This document shows, piece by piece, positions 53,542-63,117 of a stretch of DNA of 64,000 bases; positions within the stretch are counted from its first letter, which is position 1; each line of letters begins with the position of its first letter. Below the pieces are notes generated by a model. The model saw only the letters and a program-made list of their open reading frames with translations. It did not search any database and was not told the origin of the DNA. Source of the DNA: Cutaneotrichosporon cavernicola (Eukaryota; Basidiomycota; Tremellomycetes; Trichosporonales; Trichosporonaceae). The stretch is from positions 744,001 through 808,000 of the forward strand of contig NC_083396.1 of assembly GCF_030864355.1 (NCBI RefSeq), given 5' to 3'. The position numbers and the translations under genes were made by a program.

Positions 53542-55025
53542 TTAGAGGAAGAATGTCCTCCGCGACACCTCCATCTTGGGCTTCCACTTCCACTCGTACT
53601 CCTGCTCCTCATCGAGCGCTGGAATCGGCTGCCCGCTCGGCGTAGCCTCCCCGTTGTCCATCGCGGCTGCAGCGGCCTCCTCGTCCTTGCGCTCCTGCTC
53701 GGCCGTCTCCTCGTCGTCGTCAATGACAAACTCGTCGTCGGCAGACTTGTCGCCGCCAGTCGGCATACGTCCGTCGCCGGCACGAACTGACGGCAGGCCC
53801 TTCCGCATCCACCGTAGCTTGAGTGTGAAGCGGGGCCCAATCTCCTGCAGCTTGGCCGAAGTGGGAGAGGTGAACGCGTACCTGTTGTCAGCGTCGGAAT
53901 ACCATTTACTAGACTCACCGGTGTCGCCTGAAGAACAAGAAGTCGCGCTGGTTGTGCAGCGTCGCGACTTGGCGCCCGCGGAACTGGGGCAGTGGAGGGA
54001 AGAGCTGTGCCCACATTCCACCAACGCTGTTACCAAGCAGAGTGGTGAAGCCGTTAAGGATCAGTTCGGCTGGAGGTCAGCTATGCTCCGCCGTTCCTAG
54101 CTGTACGTACGGCTGTGGGCGGTCGCACGACCGTGTCCATGGATCTGGGACCCGAGCTGGACGCTGCTCAGCTTAAAGTAGGCCGTAGGCCCCGCAGGGA
54201 GGTTGATGAGCGTGAGAGCATCTGCTATCAGCAACGCCGCAACACTCGACTCACTGGGCTTCTTGTGGTCCTCGTTGACGATGATGACCGCGCTGAACCC
54301 GCGCTTCGCACTCCAGCGAGCAACGCGACCCAGCTCGAACCCGCGGCCCTTAGGGCGCTTGAAGAACTCGCCACCAGGGAAGATGCTCTTGAGGTCGTCG
54401 CAGAAGTGGTAAGTCGGCTTGGAGGGTCCAGGAGATGTGGTGATGAGGATACGAGGCGGCGCAGTCCGCACCGGTTCGGGCGCCTTCTGCTCCTCGGCCT
54501 CCTCCTCAGCTTCATCCTCGTCCTCATCTTCCTCGTCCTCATCCTCGTCCTCATCCTCGTCCTCATCCTCGTCCTCATCCTCGTCCTCATCCTCGTCCTC
54601 ATCCTCGTCACCGGCCTTGGTCTGGGATCCCGACGGCCCAGCCAGGGGCTCGTCCTCTTCCTCGCTCCCCTCGTCCTCATCCATGGCTTCCTCTGGCGCG
54701 TTCACGAGGCGCGACGCCTCGGCAGCCCGCTCCTCCGCGGCACGCAGCGTGGTCGGGTCCGTTGTGAGGTACGACGAGCCGTCGTAGATACGCGTGTTGT
54801 CGATGGTGCGCGGGATGTTCGTCGTGAGGCGCTCCTGGACCTGTCAGCTTGTTCTTCTCGCCGTTCAGCTGCACTCACACGCCGGATCTCCTCGCCGCCC
54901 TCGCCCTTCTCGAGCTTGCGCTGCTCCATACGGCGCTTGAGCTTGTCCTGCGCCTTCGCGCGGCGGGCCTTGTTGAAGACCTCTCCGCGCTTGACAGCGT
55001 TCGCAATCTTCTTGTCGCGTCCCAT
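53542..55025 (-). CDS. RPF1: Ribosome production factor 1 (Brix domain)
   Basis: Nucleolar factor for 60S subunit assembly. The start is [20 protein letters not shown], followed by a basic helix ([19 protein letters not shown]). A Ser/Glu segment and a long Asp/Glu run (encoded by 54490-54605) are inserted before the Brix domain. That domain reads [80 protein letters not shown], then after introns [40 protein letters not shown] and [15 protein letters not shown]. The end [16 protein letters not shown] matches the family's C-terminal RTFFL-type finish. It is divergent from PIF1 (225 bp apart). Confidence 0.93.
54490..54605. repeat. RPF1: Acidic 12-nt codon repeat in RPF1
   Basis: On the minus strand, GAGGACGAGGAT units repeat about nine times and encode an Asp-Glu tract of over 30 residues. 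Confidence 0.85.
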
Positions 55026-55250
55026 GGTCGGTACGGGTATCTGAGATGGTCAACAACAATCTCTGGCGGGATTCAACTTGAGGCTCGGAAATCTTGGGCG
55101 GTGGAGGTTCTCAATTATCAGTGGCAACAGTGATAATCCACGTCATAAATACAGGCACGCCATTACTGTTTGTTCAAAGCAGTCGCGTCAACCAGTTCAT
55201 TTTGGGACATCACCACCTCGGCTTGTCCTTCCTCTCCATCGTCACTCACG
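55026..55250. promoter_or_regulatory. Divergent promoter RPF1 / PIF1
   Basis: Only 225 bp separate the two start codons, so the genes must share a compact bidirectional promoter. AT-richer sequence with GTCATAAATACAG at 55141-55153. Confidence 0.5.
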
Positions 55251-57649
55251 ATGCCGTCCTTCCTCACCTCGGCTTCTGCTGGGCGCGGCATCTCCCGCGT
55301 CAACTCCTTCTCACGCGACTGGGGAGAGGAGGAGCAGGTACCCTCCAGCGCACCGATCGAGTGGTCCCCAAGTCCCCCGCGCGTCAAGCACAAGCTTCCC
55401 TTCTCCGCCCCGAAGCCCCCAGTTGCCTCCACCTCCGCTTCTAGTTCCGTCCCCGATGACGGGTTGACGCCACAAGAGCGGCGCCGCCGCGCGATCCTCG
55501 AGGCGCTCTCGCCCAACCCCTCTCCCGCGACGACATCTGCACCTGCCCGCGCGACCATCTCTTCGTCGCTGGCTGGCCCTCGCTCGAATAGCGTGCCCCT
55601 GAGGCCCTCGTCCTCGACATTGTTACCCTCCAGCAAAATCAACTTCCCTATGAAGGCCCACAAAGCGAAGCCGCTGTCAGCCGCCGCCGCCGAGGTGCAA
55701 GCTCTTCCTGAACTCCCGACCCTCGACATCAAGAAGCGCCTCAAGCCGTGGGAGGATGACTTCTCGTGAGTACCTTCCTCGGTACCTTCCTATGCATGCA
55801 GTGCTAACTCTCAGTTCAGCGAAGAAGGTCATGGAGACTGGGGGGTTATCTCGCACCAACTCCTCTTCCAGCGTCGGCACATCGAGGAAGAAGACGAAAC
55901 CTTCCTTACCTACGGTCAACATCAGAAACAAGCTTGTCTTGAGTACAGAGCAGCAAGAGGTGCTCAAGATGGTTGTCGACCAGGGGCGGAACATCTTCTT
56001 CACTGGTAGTGCTGGTGAGTACCTCGCGCTGGAATGGCATTGACCTCCAGGCGCAGGCAAGTCCGTCCTACTTCGTGAGATCATCAAGTCGCTGCATATA
56101 AAGTATGCCAAATCCGCCGATGCTGTAGCTGTCACCGCCTCGACTGGCATCGCGGCCTGTAACATTGGTGGTGTCACGCTGCATTCGTTCGGCGGCATGG
56201 GGCTTGCCACCGAAGAAGCATCTATACTCGCCAACAAGGTCAAGCGCAACAAGAAGGCTGCTGCCCGTTGGTCGCGCACGAAGGTGCTGATCATCGATGA
56301 GAGTGAGTGGCAGTGAGAGGTGACATGGGTGAAGAGAGGAAGAAGGACCGTTGCGGCGAACAAGGACCGCCGCGGAGATGATACCGCGTAGAAGGCCGAA
56401 GACCTACTGTGGGCGCGCGCGGACAGGAGCCCTTTGTACTGACTCAAGTTTCCATGGTTGACGCGGAACTCTTCGACAAGTTCAACAAGGTCGGTCAGAT
56501 CATGCGCAAGAAACCGGGAGTCCCATTCGGCGGGATGCAGCTCATCTGCACTGGTGATTTCTTTCAGCTCCCTCCCGTCACGAAGAACGGCGAACCCCGT
56601 TTCTGCTTTGAATCAACGACTTGGACCCAGGCGATTCACAAGCAGGTTAACCTCTCGAAGGTCTTCCGTCAGAAGGACGAGCGTGAGTGAAACCCGGTGC
56701 AGCAGACAGTTAACCCCAGGCTTTGTCAACATGCTGAACGAGATGCGCTTCGGCCGGCTCACGCCCGAGTCCATTGAGACCTTCCGCCGGCTCGACCGCC
56801 CCATTCCATGCCCTGAGGGCATTGTTCCAACTGAGCTTTTTCCGCGTCGTGAAGATGTCGACCGGTCCAACATGACGCGCCTCAGAAACCTGAGCACGGA
56901 AACCAAGACTTACGTTGCCCAGGATGGTGGTGTAATCCAGGACAAAATTCAACGTGACAAGATGTTGTCCAACTTCATGGCGCCACAGTCTCTCGAGCTC
57001 AGGGTGGACGCGCAGGTCATGCTCATCAAGAACATTGACGAGACGCTCGTCAACGGGAGCATGGGGCGCGTCCTCGGATTCTGCGAGAAGATCGCATTCG
57101 TCACCGACACCAACGGACGCTGGCGCGAGGGCGGCGTGCGAGAGGACATCCAGAGCCGAGACGGTCATGACGACGAGCAGAAGGAGAAGATGTTGTCCAA
57201 GTATGACGCGCAGGTCAGCTCTTCGACCGCCAAGTTCCCCGTCGTCCGGTTCTCCACGCCCGGCGGCGGCGTCCGTGATATGTTTGTCGAGTACGACCAG
57301 TTCAAGAACGAGCTGCCCAACGGTGAAGTTCAGGTATCGCGGGCGCAGCTGCCGCTCATTCTCGCTTGGGCCATGTCAATCCATAAGGCGCAAGGGCAGA
57401 GTAAGATACGCTGAGAGAGAGAGCTGACAACAGCGCTGGAGCGCGTAAAAGTCGACCTCAGCAAGGTATTCGAGAAGGGGCAGGGTGAGTTGCAGTATAC
57501 GAGGAAGCGGCTGACTGTCAGCGTACGTTGCCCTCTCTCGTGCGACGTCGCTCGAGGGCCTGCAAGTCAGGGGCTTCCGTCCAGATAAGGTGATGGCGCA
57601 TCGCAAAGTCGCCGTCTGGTCGCGTAACCTGGACAACATCAATGTGTAA
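55251..57649 (+). CDS. PIF1: DNA helicase Pif1 family
   Basis: 5'-3' DNA helicase for G-quadruplex unwinding, mitochondrial DNA and telomere control. A Ser/Pro-rich N-terminus of about 200 residues ([20 protein letters not shown]) precedes the motor. Motifs in order: [20 protein letters not shown]; Walker [12 protein letters not shown] (spliced between GSA and GAG); [20 protein letters not shown] (Pif1 motif Ia); Walker [18 protein letters not shown] (spliced, intron about 150 nt); [16 protein letters not shown] (motif III); [30 protein letters not shown] with [29 protein letters not shown]; and the final [19 protein letters not shown]. The Ser/Arg-rich N-terminus may double as a mitochondrial signal after an alternative start; this is inference. 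Confidence 0.93.
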
Positions 57650-57933
57650 ACATCATCCTACTCCCAGCATCACCAGTTCACCCCACATTGAGACTCCCAC
57701 CATGCTGTATTAAAAACGCATTCATCTGTAGAATTAGGCCACATGTCGCGCATGTAGACAAGGTAGCGCGACCGCATGCATCACAGTCATCCCCCCGGCT
57801 GCGGCCTCTGCCAATAAACCCCAGGACGGATGTTACGCCGTCATAAGGCAATCTGACCACCAGGTCGCCCTCGAATGCAAGATGGGCGCATGCTCCAATG
57901 CCACTACTGCCAGCCAACCTCTGCTCTGGACGC

Positions 57934-58767
57934 TCATGCCTTGAGCTTGTCCTGCGCCTCGGTTGACAGCCACTCCTTCGGGAACCCCTTGACGCCGCCA
58001 ACAATGTCCGGACGGCGCTGAAGAGCCTCGCGCCGAGCGTACCGCTTTGCGCCTCCAAACTTGCTCTGCTTTGCAAGGAGATGACGCCCGTCCAGCGGCG
58101 TGTCTGCGGGAATAGGCGACTTGGGGTCCTTGGATCAGCCGGGGTTCTCTCGTTATCTCTCACATTTGCAGCCTCCACCAGCCGTTCCAACATGTCGCTC
58201 GCGCTCTTCCGGTTCATCCGGATGGCGGGGTATCGCGCCTCGCTGAGCTTGAACCACCCGTCGCCGTCCGCGGCCAACTCGCTGGATCCCGGAGTGCCAG
58301 GTGTCCACCGCGGCCCGGCGAGGAGCTGGAAACGGCGAATGGCAGCAGCATCCTTGAGAGGCAGAGTGGAGAGTGGGGCCTGAAGAACAGTCTTCTGGTT
58401 ATACTCGTGGTTGGGGTTTGCGAGGTCGATAGCGGTGGTCAGGCGGATCTTGCCTGCGGCCGGCTTGAACGTCTTGGCTTGGGCTGGCGTGAGTGGCTGG
58501 ACGACGTACGAGGCCGTCACAAGTAAATGGCCACTTACCATTCAGAGCCGCAGCGTCCGTGTACATGTTAGCGACGAGTTGGCGGACATCGTCGATAGCC
58601 GCGAGACGGATGTATCCGATCGTGCTGGCCTCGTCCCACATATACTTTGCCGATTCCTCGTCGTTGCGTTGGTCCCAATCGGGCTCCTTTCCGAAACCGC
58701 GGGCGACTGCCGACGTGGAGAATGAGCGGGTGGCCATGGCCACACGCGTACGAATTAAGCCGGCCAT
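57934..58767 (-). CDS. RSM24: Mitochondrial small-subunit ribosomal protein mS35 (Rsm24)
   Basis: Two or three exons. The start MAGLIRTRVAMATRSFSTSA at 58767 is a typical presequence. An in-frame ATG at 58869 (MPIFTANRRAKKS) would add 34 residues and mask it. Then come FGKEPDWDQRNDEESAKYMW and YIRLAAIDDVRQLVANMYTD, an intron, and the conserved core PLTPAQAKTFKPAAGKIRLT, TAIDLANPNHEYNQKTVLQA, LKDAAAIRRFQLLAGPRW. The last exon (after a 34-nt intron) encodes DPKSPIPADTPLDGRHLLAK, REALQRRPDIVGG and ends STEAQDKLKA. mS35/Rsm24 identity rests on the core segment. Confidence 0.8.
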
Positions 58768-59152
58768 GATGGGTATACTGTTCACGAGTGAGAGGTTGGC
58801 GTAGAGATCCGACAATCCGAGGTTGGAGGTTGACTTTTTAGCGCGCCTATTAGCAGTAAAGATAGGCATTTGGGTTTCGATGAGACCTATTGGATGAGTT
58901 TAAGCTTCAAGTCAATACGGAAGCAGATTCGTAACTCGAAAGTTTCCACACAAATATTCCTCAACGTACACTTTGTCAGGTTGTCTCTGCCATGTCCAGA
59001 AATCACTCCCCGTCCAGCCCGCCCGCAGCAGGTCCATGGATCATGGCGCTCCACGGCCTAGACATACTTGGACCAACCGATCAGCCTGCCGTCATTCCCA
59101 ATGGCTTCACGACTGGGGTTCTAATGTATCATGTGCCGCTGTGAGGAGGGAC

Positions 59153-59174
59153 GGGGGGGGGGGGGGGGGGGGGG
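59153..59174. repeat. G homopolymer, 22 nt
   Basis: Uninterrupted run of 22 G, followed by TTTGGGG. Likely unstable and a possible assembly weak point. Confidence 0.9.
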
Positions 59175-59518
59175 TTTGGGGACGGGACGGGACGCGTTGG
59201 CTTGACATGTACTTAGTAGGCCCCGTGGGTTGAATCAGGCTGTATTCAGGATACCACCTGTCAATTCATGTTCATTCGCTGTACGAAGCGGTATACCAAG
59301 CGGCGCGCTGTCAAATAGAGGCTGGAGGGGGTTATGGCACCGATATATGCACCCCCGACCTGATCTTTCCGCCCGATAAGCTCGCCGATGTTGAAGGCAC
59401 CGGGGCCATGGCGACGCTTATGTGTCCAGCGTCGACCGAATGTTTTGGGCGCGCCAGTGCCTATCGAGGCTCCGGCACGTGCCTCACAACAAGTCCGCCA
59501 TCATCTGGCTCCTTGAAA

Positions 59519-59642
59519 TGTAGGACATCCGTACCACCCATGGGTACCTCACTCTCAACATGTAGGCCATCCGTACCACCATGGGTGCCTCAATCTCAAC
59601 ATGTAGGCCATCCGTACCACCATGGGTACCTCAATCTCAACA
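59519..59642. repeat. Three tandem copies of a 41-42 bp minisatellite
   Basis: Copies at 59519-59560, 59561-59601 and 59602-59642. Each starts TGTAGG, carries CATCCGTACCACC then CATGGGT, and ends CTCAACA; they differ at about four positions. The core GTACCACCATGGGTAC is an imperfect palindrome. Confidence 0.9.
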
Positions 59643-59927
59643 TTTGAGACAGTTGCCCAAGACACTGCCGCGGGTGTCGATCACTGCACAGAGGGACACG
59701 CGTGCCTCCCGCAATCCTCATTTTGGGCCGTACCGTGTCCTGAGGCTCTTTGGCGTTTTCATAGCAACGAACAAGTTGTGGTAGAGCGATAAGAATGCGT
59801 CCCAGATCACCTAGATTGCCCAGATCCCCCCCATCTTCTCATTGAGATCAGCGACGCGAGTTGGCGTCCGACAGCAAAACGTCCTTTACCTTATCATTCC
59901 TTTGTTGAAAACACTATCCCCCCAACC

Positions 59928-60950
59928 ATGCCAGCCGTACTCGTCCACACCGCGGCGCAAGCGCCGGCCATGTCCCGCTCCTCGTCAAGCTCGACCATCA
60001 CGCTCGTTTCCACGCCGCACCTCAAATCTTTCGAACCCTTCGAACCCGAGGTGACATGCACGACACTGACCGCGGCGGCCATCAACAAGCCGCTCAAGGC
60101 GGCGTTTTCTTCTGCCGTTGCAGAGCTCGAGTCGCCTCTCCGTATCGTTGGTCTTCTGGCAACCCCAGACTCGGGATGTAGGATGTATGCCGACATGACA
60201 GCGCGCGCGTGCGCGTCTTCAGGCGTCACCTTTCATCTCCAACATGCCACTCACTCGTTTGATGCCGTTGCCGAAACGATTCATGCCCTCAACAACGACG
60301 ACGGCGTCGACGGCCTCATAGTCTACTTTCCCCTTTTCGAGCCAGACCAAGACGCCATCCTTCGGTCTCTCATCTCACCCCGAATCGACGTCGAAGGCCT
60401 CTCGGGTCTCCCCCCCGATCCCGCACCATTCGGACTCCAAACCGCCGCGTATCCATGTACGGCGCTGGCCGTGGTTCGCGCACTCCAACACCCCACCGCC
60501 GCATTATACGATGCCTCTCGTCCCGCCGGCTCCGGATTCCAGGGCACAATCACGGTGGTGAATCGCTCCCCGACCGTCGGACAGCCTCTGGCTCGCATGC
60601 TGGCCGCAGACGGCGCCCGCGTCTTCTCAGTCGACATCAATGGCGCCCAGATGCTTCATCTACTCAATGGCGAAATCGCCATTTCATCCCTCGACGCCGC
60701 GATGGAGGACATGCTGGGTCAATCGGATGCAGTCGTCTCGGCCGTGCCAGGAAATTTCTGCCTCGACACGGCCAGTTTCAAGCCTGGTTGTGTGGCTATC
60801 GATCTGTCCGAACACGGTAACTTTGGCGCAAATGTGCGCGAGCGCGCACGTGTCTTCGCACCGCGTATTGGCGGCGTTACCATCCTCATGCTCCAGATCA
60901 ACGCACTCGTCCTCCGCCGCCAGAGTCAACCTGCGAGTAAGCTCAAGTGA
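59928..60950 (+). CDS. MTD1: NAD-dependent 5,10-methylenetetrahydrofolate dehydrogenase, Mtd1 type
   Basis: Cytosolic one-carbon enzyme oxidising methylene-THF. Single exon, 340 residues. Conserved segments: RMYADMTARACASSGV; NNDDGVDGLIVYFPLF; DVEGLSGLPPDP; PCTALAVVRAL; the NAD site TVVNRSPTVGQPLARMLAAD with ARVFSVDINGAQ; and IGGVTILMLQINALVLR. Thr91 (YADMT) stands where bifunctional enzymes have the cyclohydrolase Lys, and Tyr133 (VYFP) where they have Gln. Both match the substitutions known for monofunctional yeast Mtd1, so cyclohydrolase activity should be absent. The first ATG at 59928 gives a short Ser-rich lead; Met15 is a possible alternative start. Confidence 0.92.
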   Translation: MPAVLVHTAAQAPAMSRSSSSSTITLVSTPHLKSFEPFEPEVTCTTLTAAAINKPLKAAFSSAVAELESPLRIVGLLATPDSGCRMYADMTARACASSGVTFHLQHATHSFDAVAETIHALNNDDGVDGLIVYFPLFEPDQDAILRSLISPRIDVEGLSGLPPDPAPFGLQTAAYPCTALAVVRALQHPTAALYDASRPAGSGFQGTITVVNRSPTVGQPLARMLAADGARVFSVDINGAQMLHLLNGEIAISSLDAAMEDMLGQSDAVVSAVPGNFCLDTASFKPGCVAIDLSEHGNFGANVRERARVFAPRIGGVTILMLQINALVLRRQSQPASKLK

Positions 60951-61426
60951 TGCGCTGGCGCATCCCGCGAGCATCCTGGACAGGACATTCGTGGACCTGT
61001 ACGTAGAGTGTATAATGTATTCTTACCACCCCACATCGAATCGTGACGGCAGAGTTCAGGGAGGACAATTTGTAACCGATGAGGCACTCGAGCTCTGCCG
61101 CGGCCGTGGGAAGGAATCTCGTTGCCAGCCATGATGGCGTCGCAATCGCGTCGCCCTTGGTCATCTTGGTCAGCGGGAGCCGTCCTCTTGTGGATCAGTG
61201 AGACAATCGCACGCGCCGCACGGGGACAAGATGGTCGCCGTGGATTCTTGGATTTACAAGAAACCAGCGTGCGAGATCAGTAGGTGTCAAATGATCCTGC
61301 GGAGCGGCATTTGCCGTTGCACTCTCAGCCGTCAACTGTCAGTTACAGCCCGGTTTACGCTATCTTCCAGCCACCCGCAGGTGCACCCTCAGTAGCTCAC
61401 ACAGGCACACATGCAGAGCCCAGAAT
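60951..61426. other. Convergent 3' region MTD1 / ARO7
   Basis: 476 bp between the two stop codons. Terminators are expected; no gene is seen. Confidence 0.45.
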
Positions 61427-62471
61427 CTATGCGGTGCCCATCCACTCGTCAATCTGCGACTGAGGCACCTCGTCGAGCCGGTGAACAAGATAATCGACCT
61501 GGTGTGAGTTTCTCCTCTACTCTCCTTCCATACCTCAACCTCCTTTGTCAGAGGGATAACCCAGTCGTGGTACAGTGCAACGACGGCCTTGATGTCGATC
61601 CGCGTCGCCGTGTCCTCAATCACGTGTCCGTCCGCATCCATCTCACACCCGTACACCTTGGCCTTGTTGGCTAGGCGTGCCAATAAGCGCGCCTCAACCG
61701 CTGGCTTGGTGATGAGCGCAGCCAGCGCGTCCTTGTTCGGTGGGTTGGCGAGGATATGAGGGATAAAGTCGGCCGGCGCCGACTGGAATTTGGACTCGGA
61801 CACAAACATGCCTGTGAGTGAGCAGGGGCTCGACGATCCGAACAAGGCGCCCAGAGGGTACTCACCGAAATGAATACGCCGGCTGAGTGCCTGGAGCACT
61901 TCTACATCGCGAGTGGCACTACTCCCGTAGTTGCCGTCGTCCTTGTCCTTTGTGATTCCAGGCACAATATGCCTAACGTAGAAGTCGAGGATGCTGTCAT
62001 TCACATTGACCGAGGGATGGGACGCCGCGGGGACATGCAAGAGGGGAGGGAAGTCCATTGGAACAAGAACTGGCGTAGGGAGCAGCTCGCGCGGCGTGAA
62101 AGGGTGCTCATCGGGTGAAGTGTAGCGGCGCGCCTTGGCTGGGATTAGATCATTGGAAACTGGGTGGAGGCAAGGTGGTAAGGGTCAGGTGGGTGGGCTT
62201 GGTGGAAGGCCGAACGCACCGTGAAAGCTCTCGGTCTCGCGGATGAACCAATTGAGAAGGGGCTCCTGGGAGCCCATTTCGGCCTCAAACGCGCCCGCCT
62301 CGTAGATACGCTTGTTGCGCGCAAACTGGGCACGCTCGATCAACGCTGCTGTTAGCTGAGCTTCTAAAGAGACGCACAGAAGATGATAGTGTCCTCCAGG
62401 CGGATGAGCTGGGTGCGGATGTTGTCCAGCGCTAAGAGTTCTGGGACGCTCGCGCCCGTGGTGAGGTTCAT
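61427..62471 (-). CDS. ARO7: Chorismate mutase
   Basis: Converts chorismate to prephenate for Phe/Tyr synthesis; eukaryotic AroQ fold. Five exons: [20 protein letters not shown] to [28 protein letters not shown] to SFHG; then [20 protein letters not shown] to [30 protein letters not shown] and [20 protein letters not shown] to [24 protein letters not shown] to the stop. [20 protein letters not shown] is the diagnostic N-terminal helix with the active-site Arg. KFVSES-type and LY-type segments form the allosteric Trp/Tyr domain in fungi. All introns are 30-65 nt with typical signals. Confidence 0.93.
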
Positions 62472-63117
62472 GGCTGCGGCGTTGAGTAATGAGTGTTAGA
62501 CGAGACAAGTTGGGAGAAGGTATCAATGGATAGCTTGCCCTCACTCTTTCAGGCAACAAGTGGAGTGGAGGTGAGAATGAATTTGAATAATGCCGTGAGC
62601 CACGTGTTTCTAACTATGCTCCACGGCGCCATCCAAAATCAAGAATGAGTAACGCTGTGATACTCCCCGTTTTATCCGGTATTGCGGCGGGTTTCGATCT
62701 CATGTATCCGGTACGCAGACTGCCAACTATTCCGCGGGATTTCACAAACAACTCACTGTTTGAAACCCAAAGAACTATTCGACGACCACACGATCAGGAA
62801 GGAAGGTATGGCTAATCCTAAAGAGAAGAGAAGCCGATGATAACTGATAACAGCAACTGATAACATCCAAAAGTTCAGATTGGCCGTTTCCGCTTCCTCA
62901 TTCCTCACAAACACTTTGCCCACCCCTCACCTCTTAGTATCCAGGGCCAGCAAAGATCCAAGATCTAGTTTGACCACGTCGCCCCGATTCGCTTCGCGTA
63001 ACCAACAAGGATATGCATACAAGGAACTCTGGGCACTTCCTTGTACTACTAACGGCGTCCGTGGACAGGGTCCCACACGGCGCCTGCGCCTGTGCACGGC
63101 GCGTTCTATGACAAGGC
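62472..63117. promoter_or_regulatory. ARO7 promoter region
   Basis: 646 bp between the ARO7 start and the 3' end of the permease gene, both minus strand. Contains GCCACGTGTTT at about 62599 and AT-richer sequence at 62560-62660 and 62740-62870. No gene is seen. Confidence 0.45.

Larger units (their letters stand above)
58870..59927. other. Divergent intergenic region mS35 / MTD1
   Basis: 1.06 kb. It contains a run of 22 G (59153-59174), CACGTG at about 59474, and three tandem copies of a 41-42 bp unit (59519-59642). Short open frames over the repeat have no domain support. Confidence 0.5.

Noticed and set aside
59408..59647. 79-codon plus frame over the 41-bp repeats
   Set aside because: The frame exists only because the repeat lacks stops in one phase; the repeat units are read in different frames.
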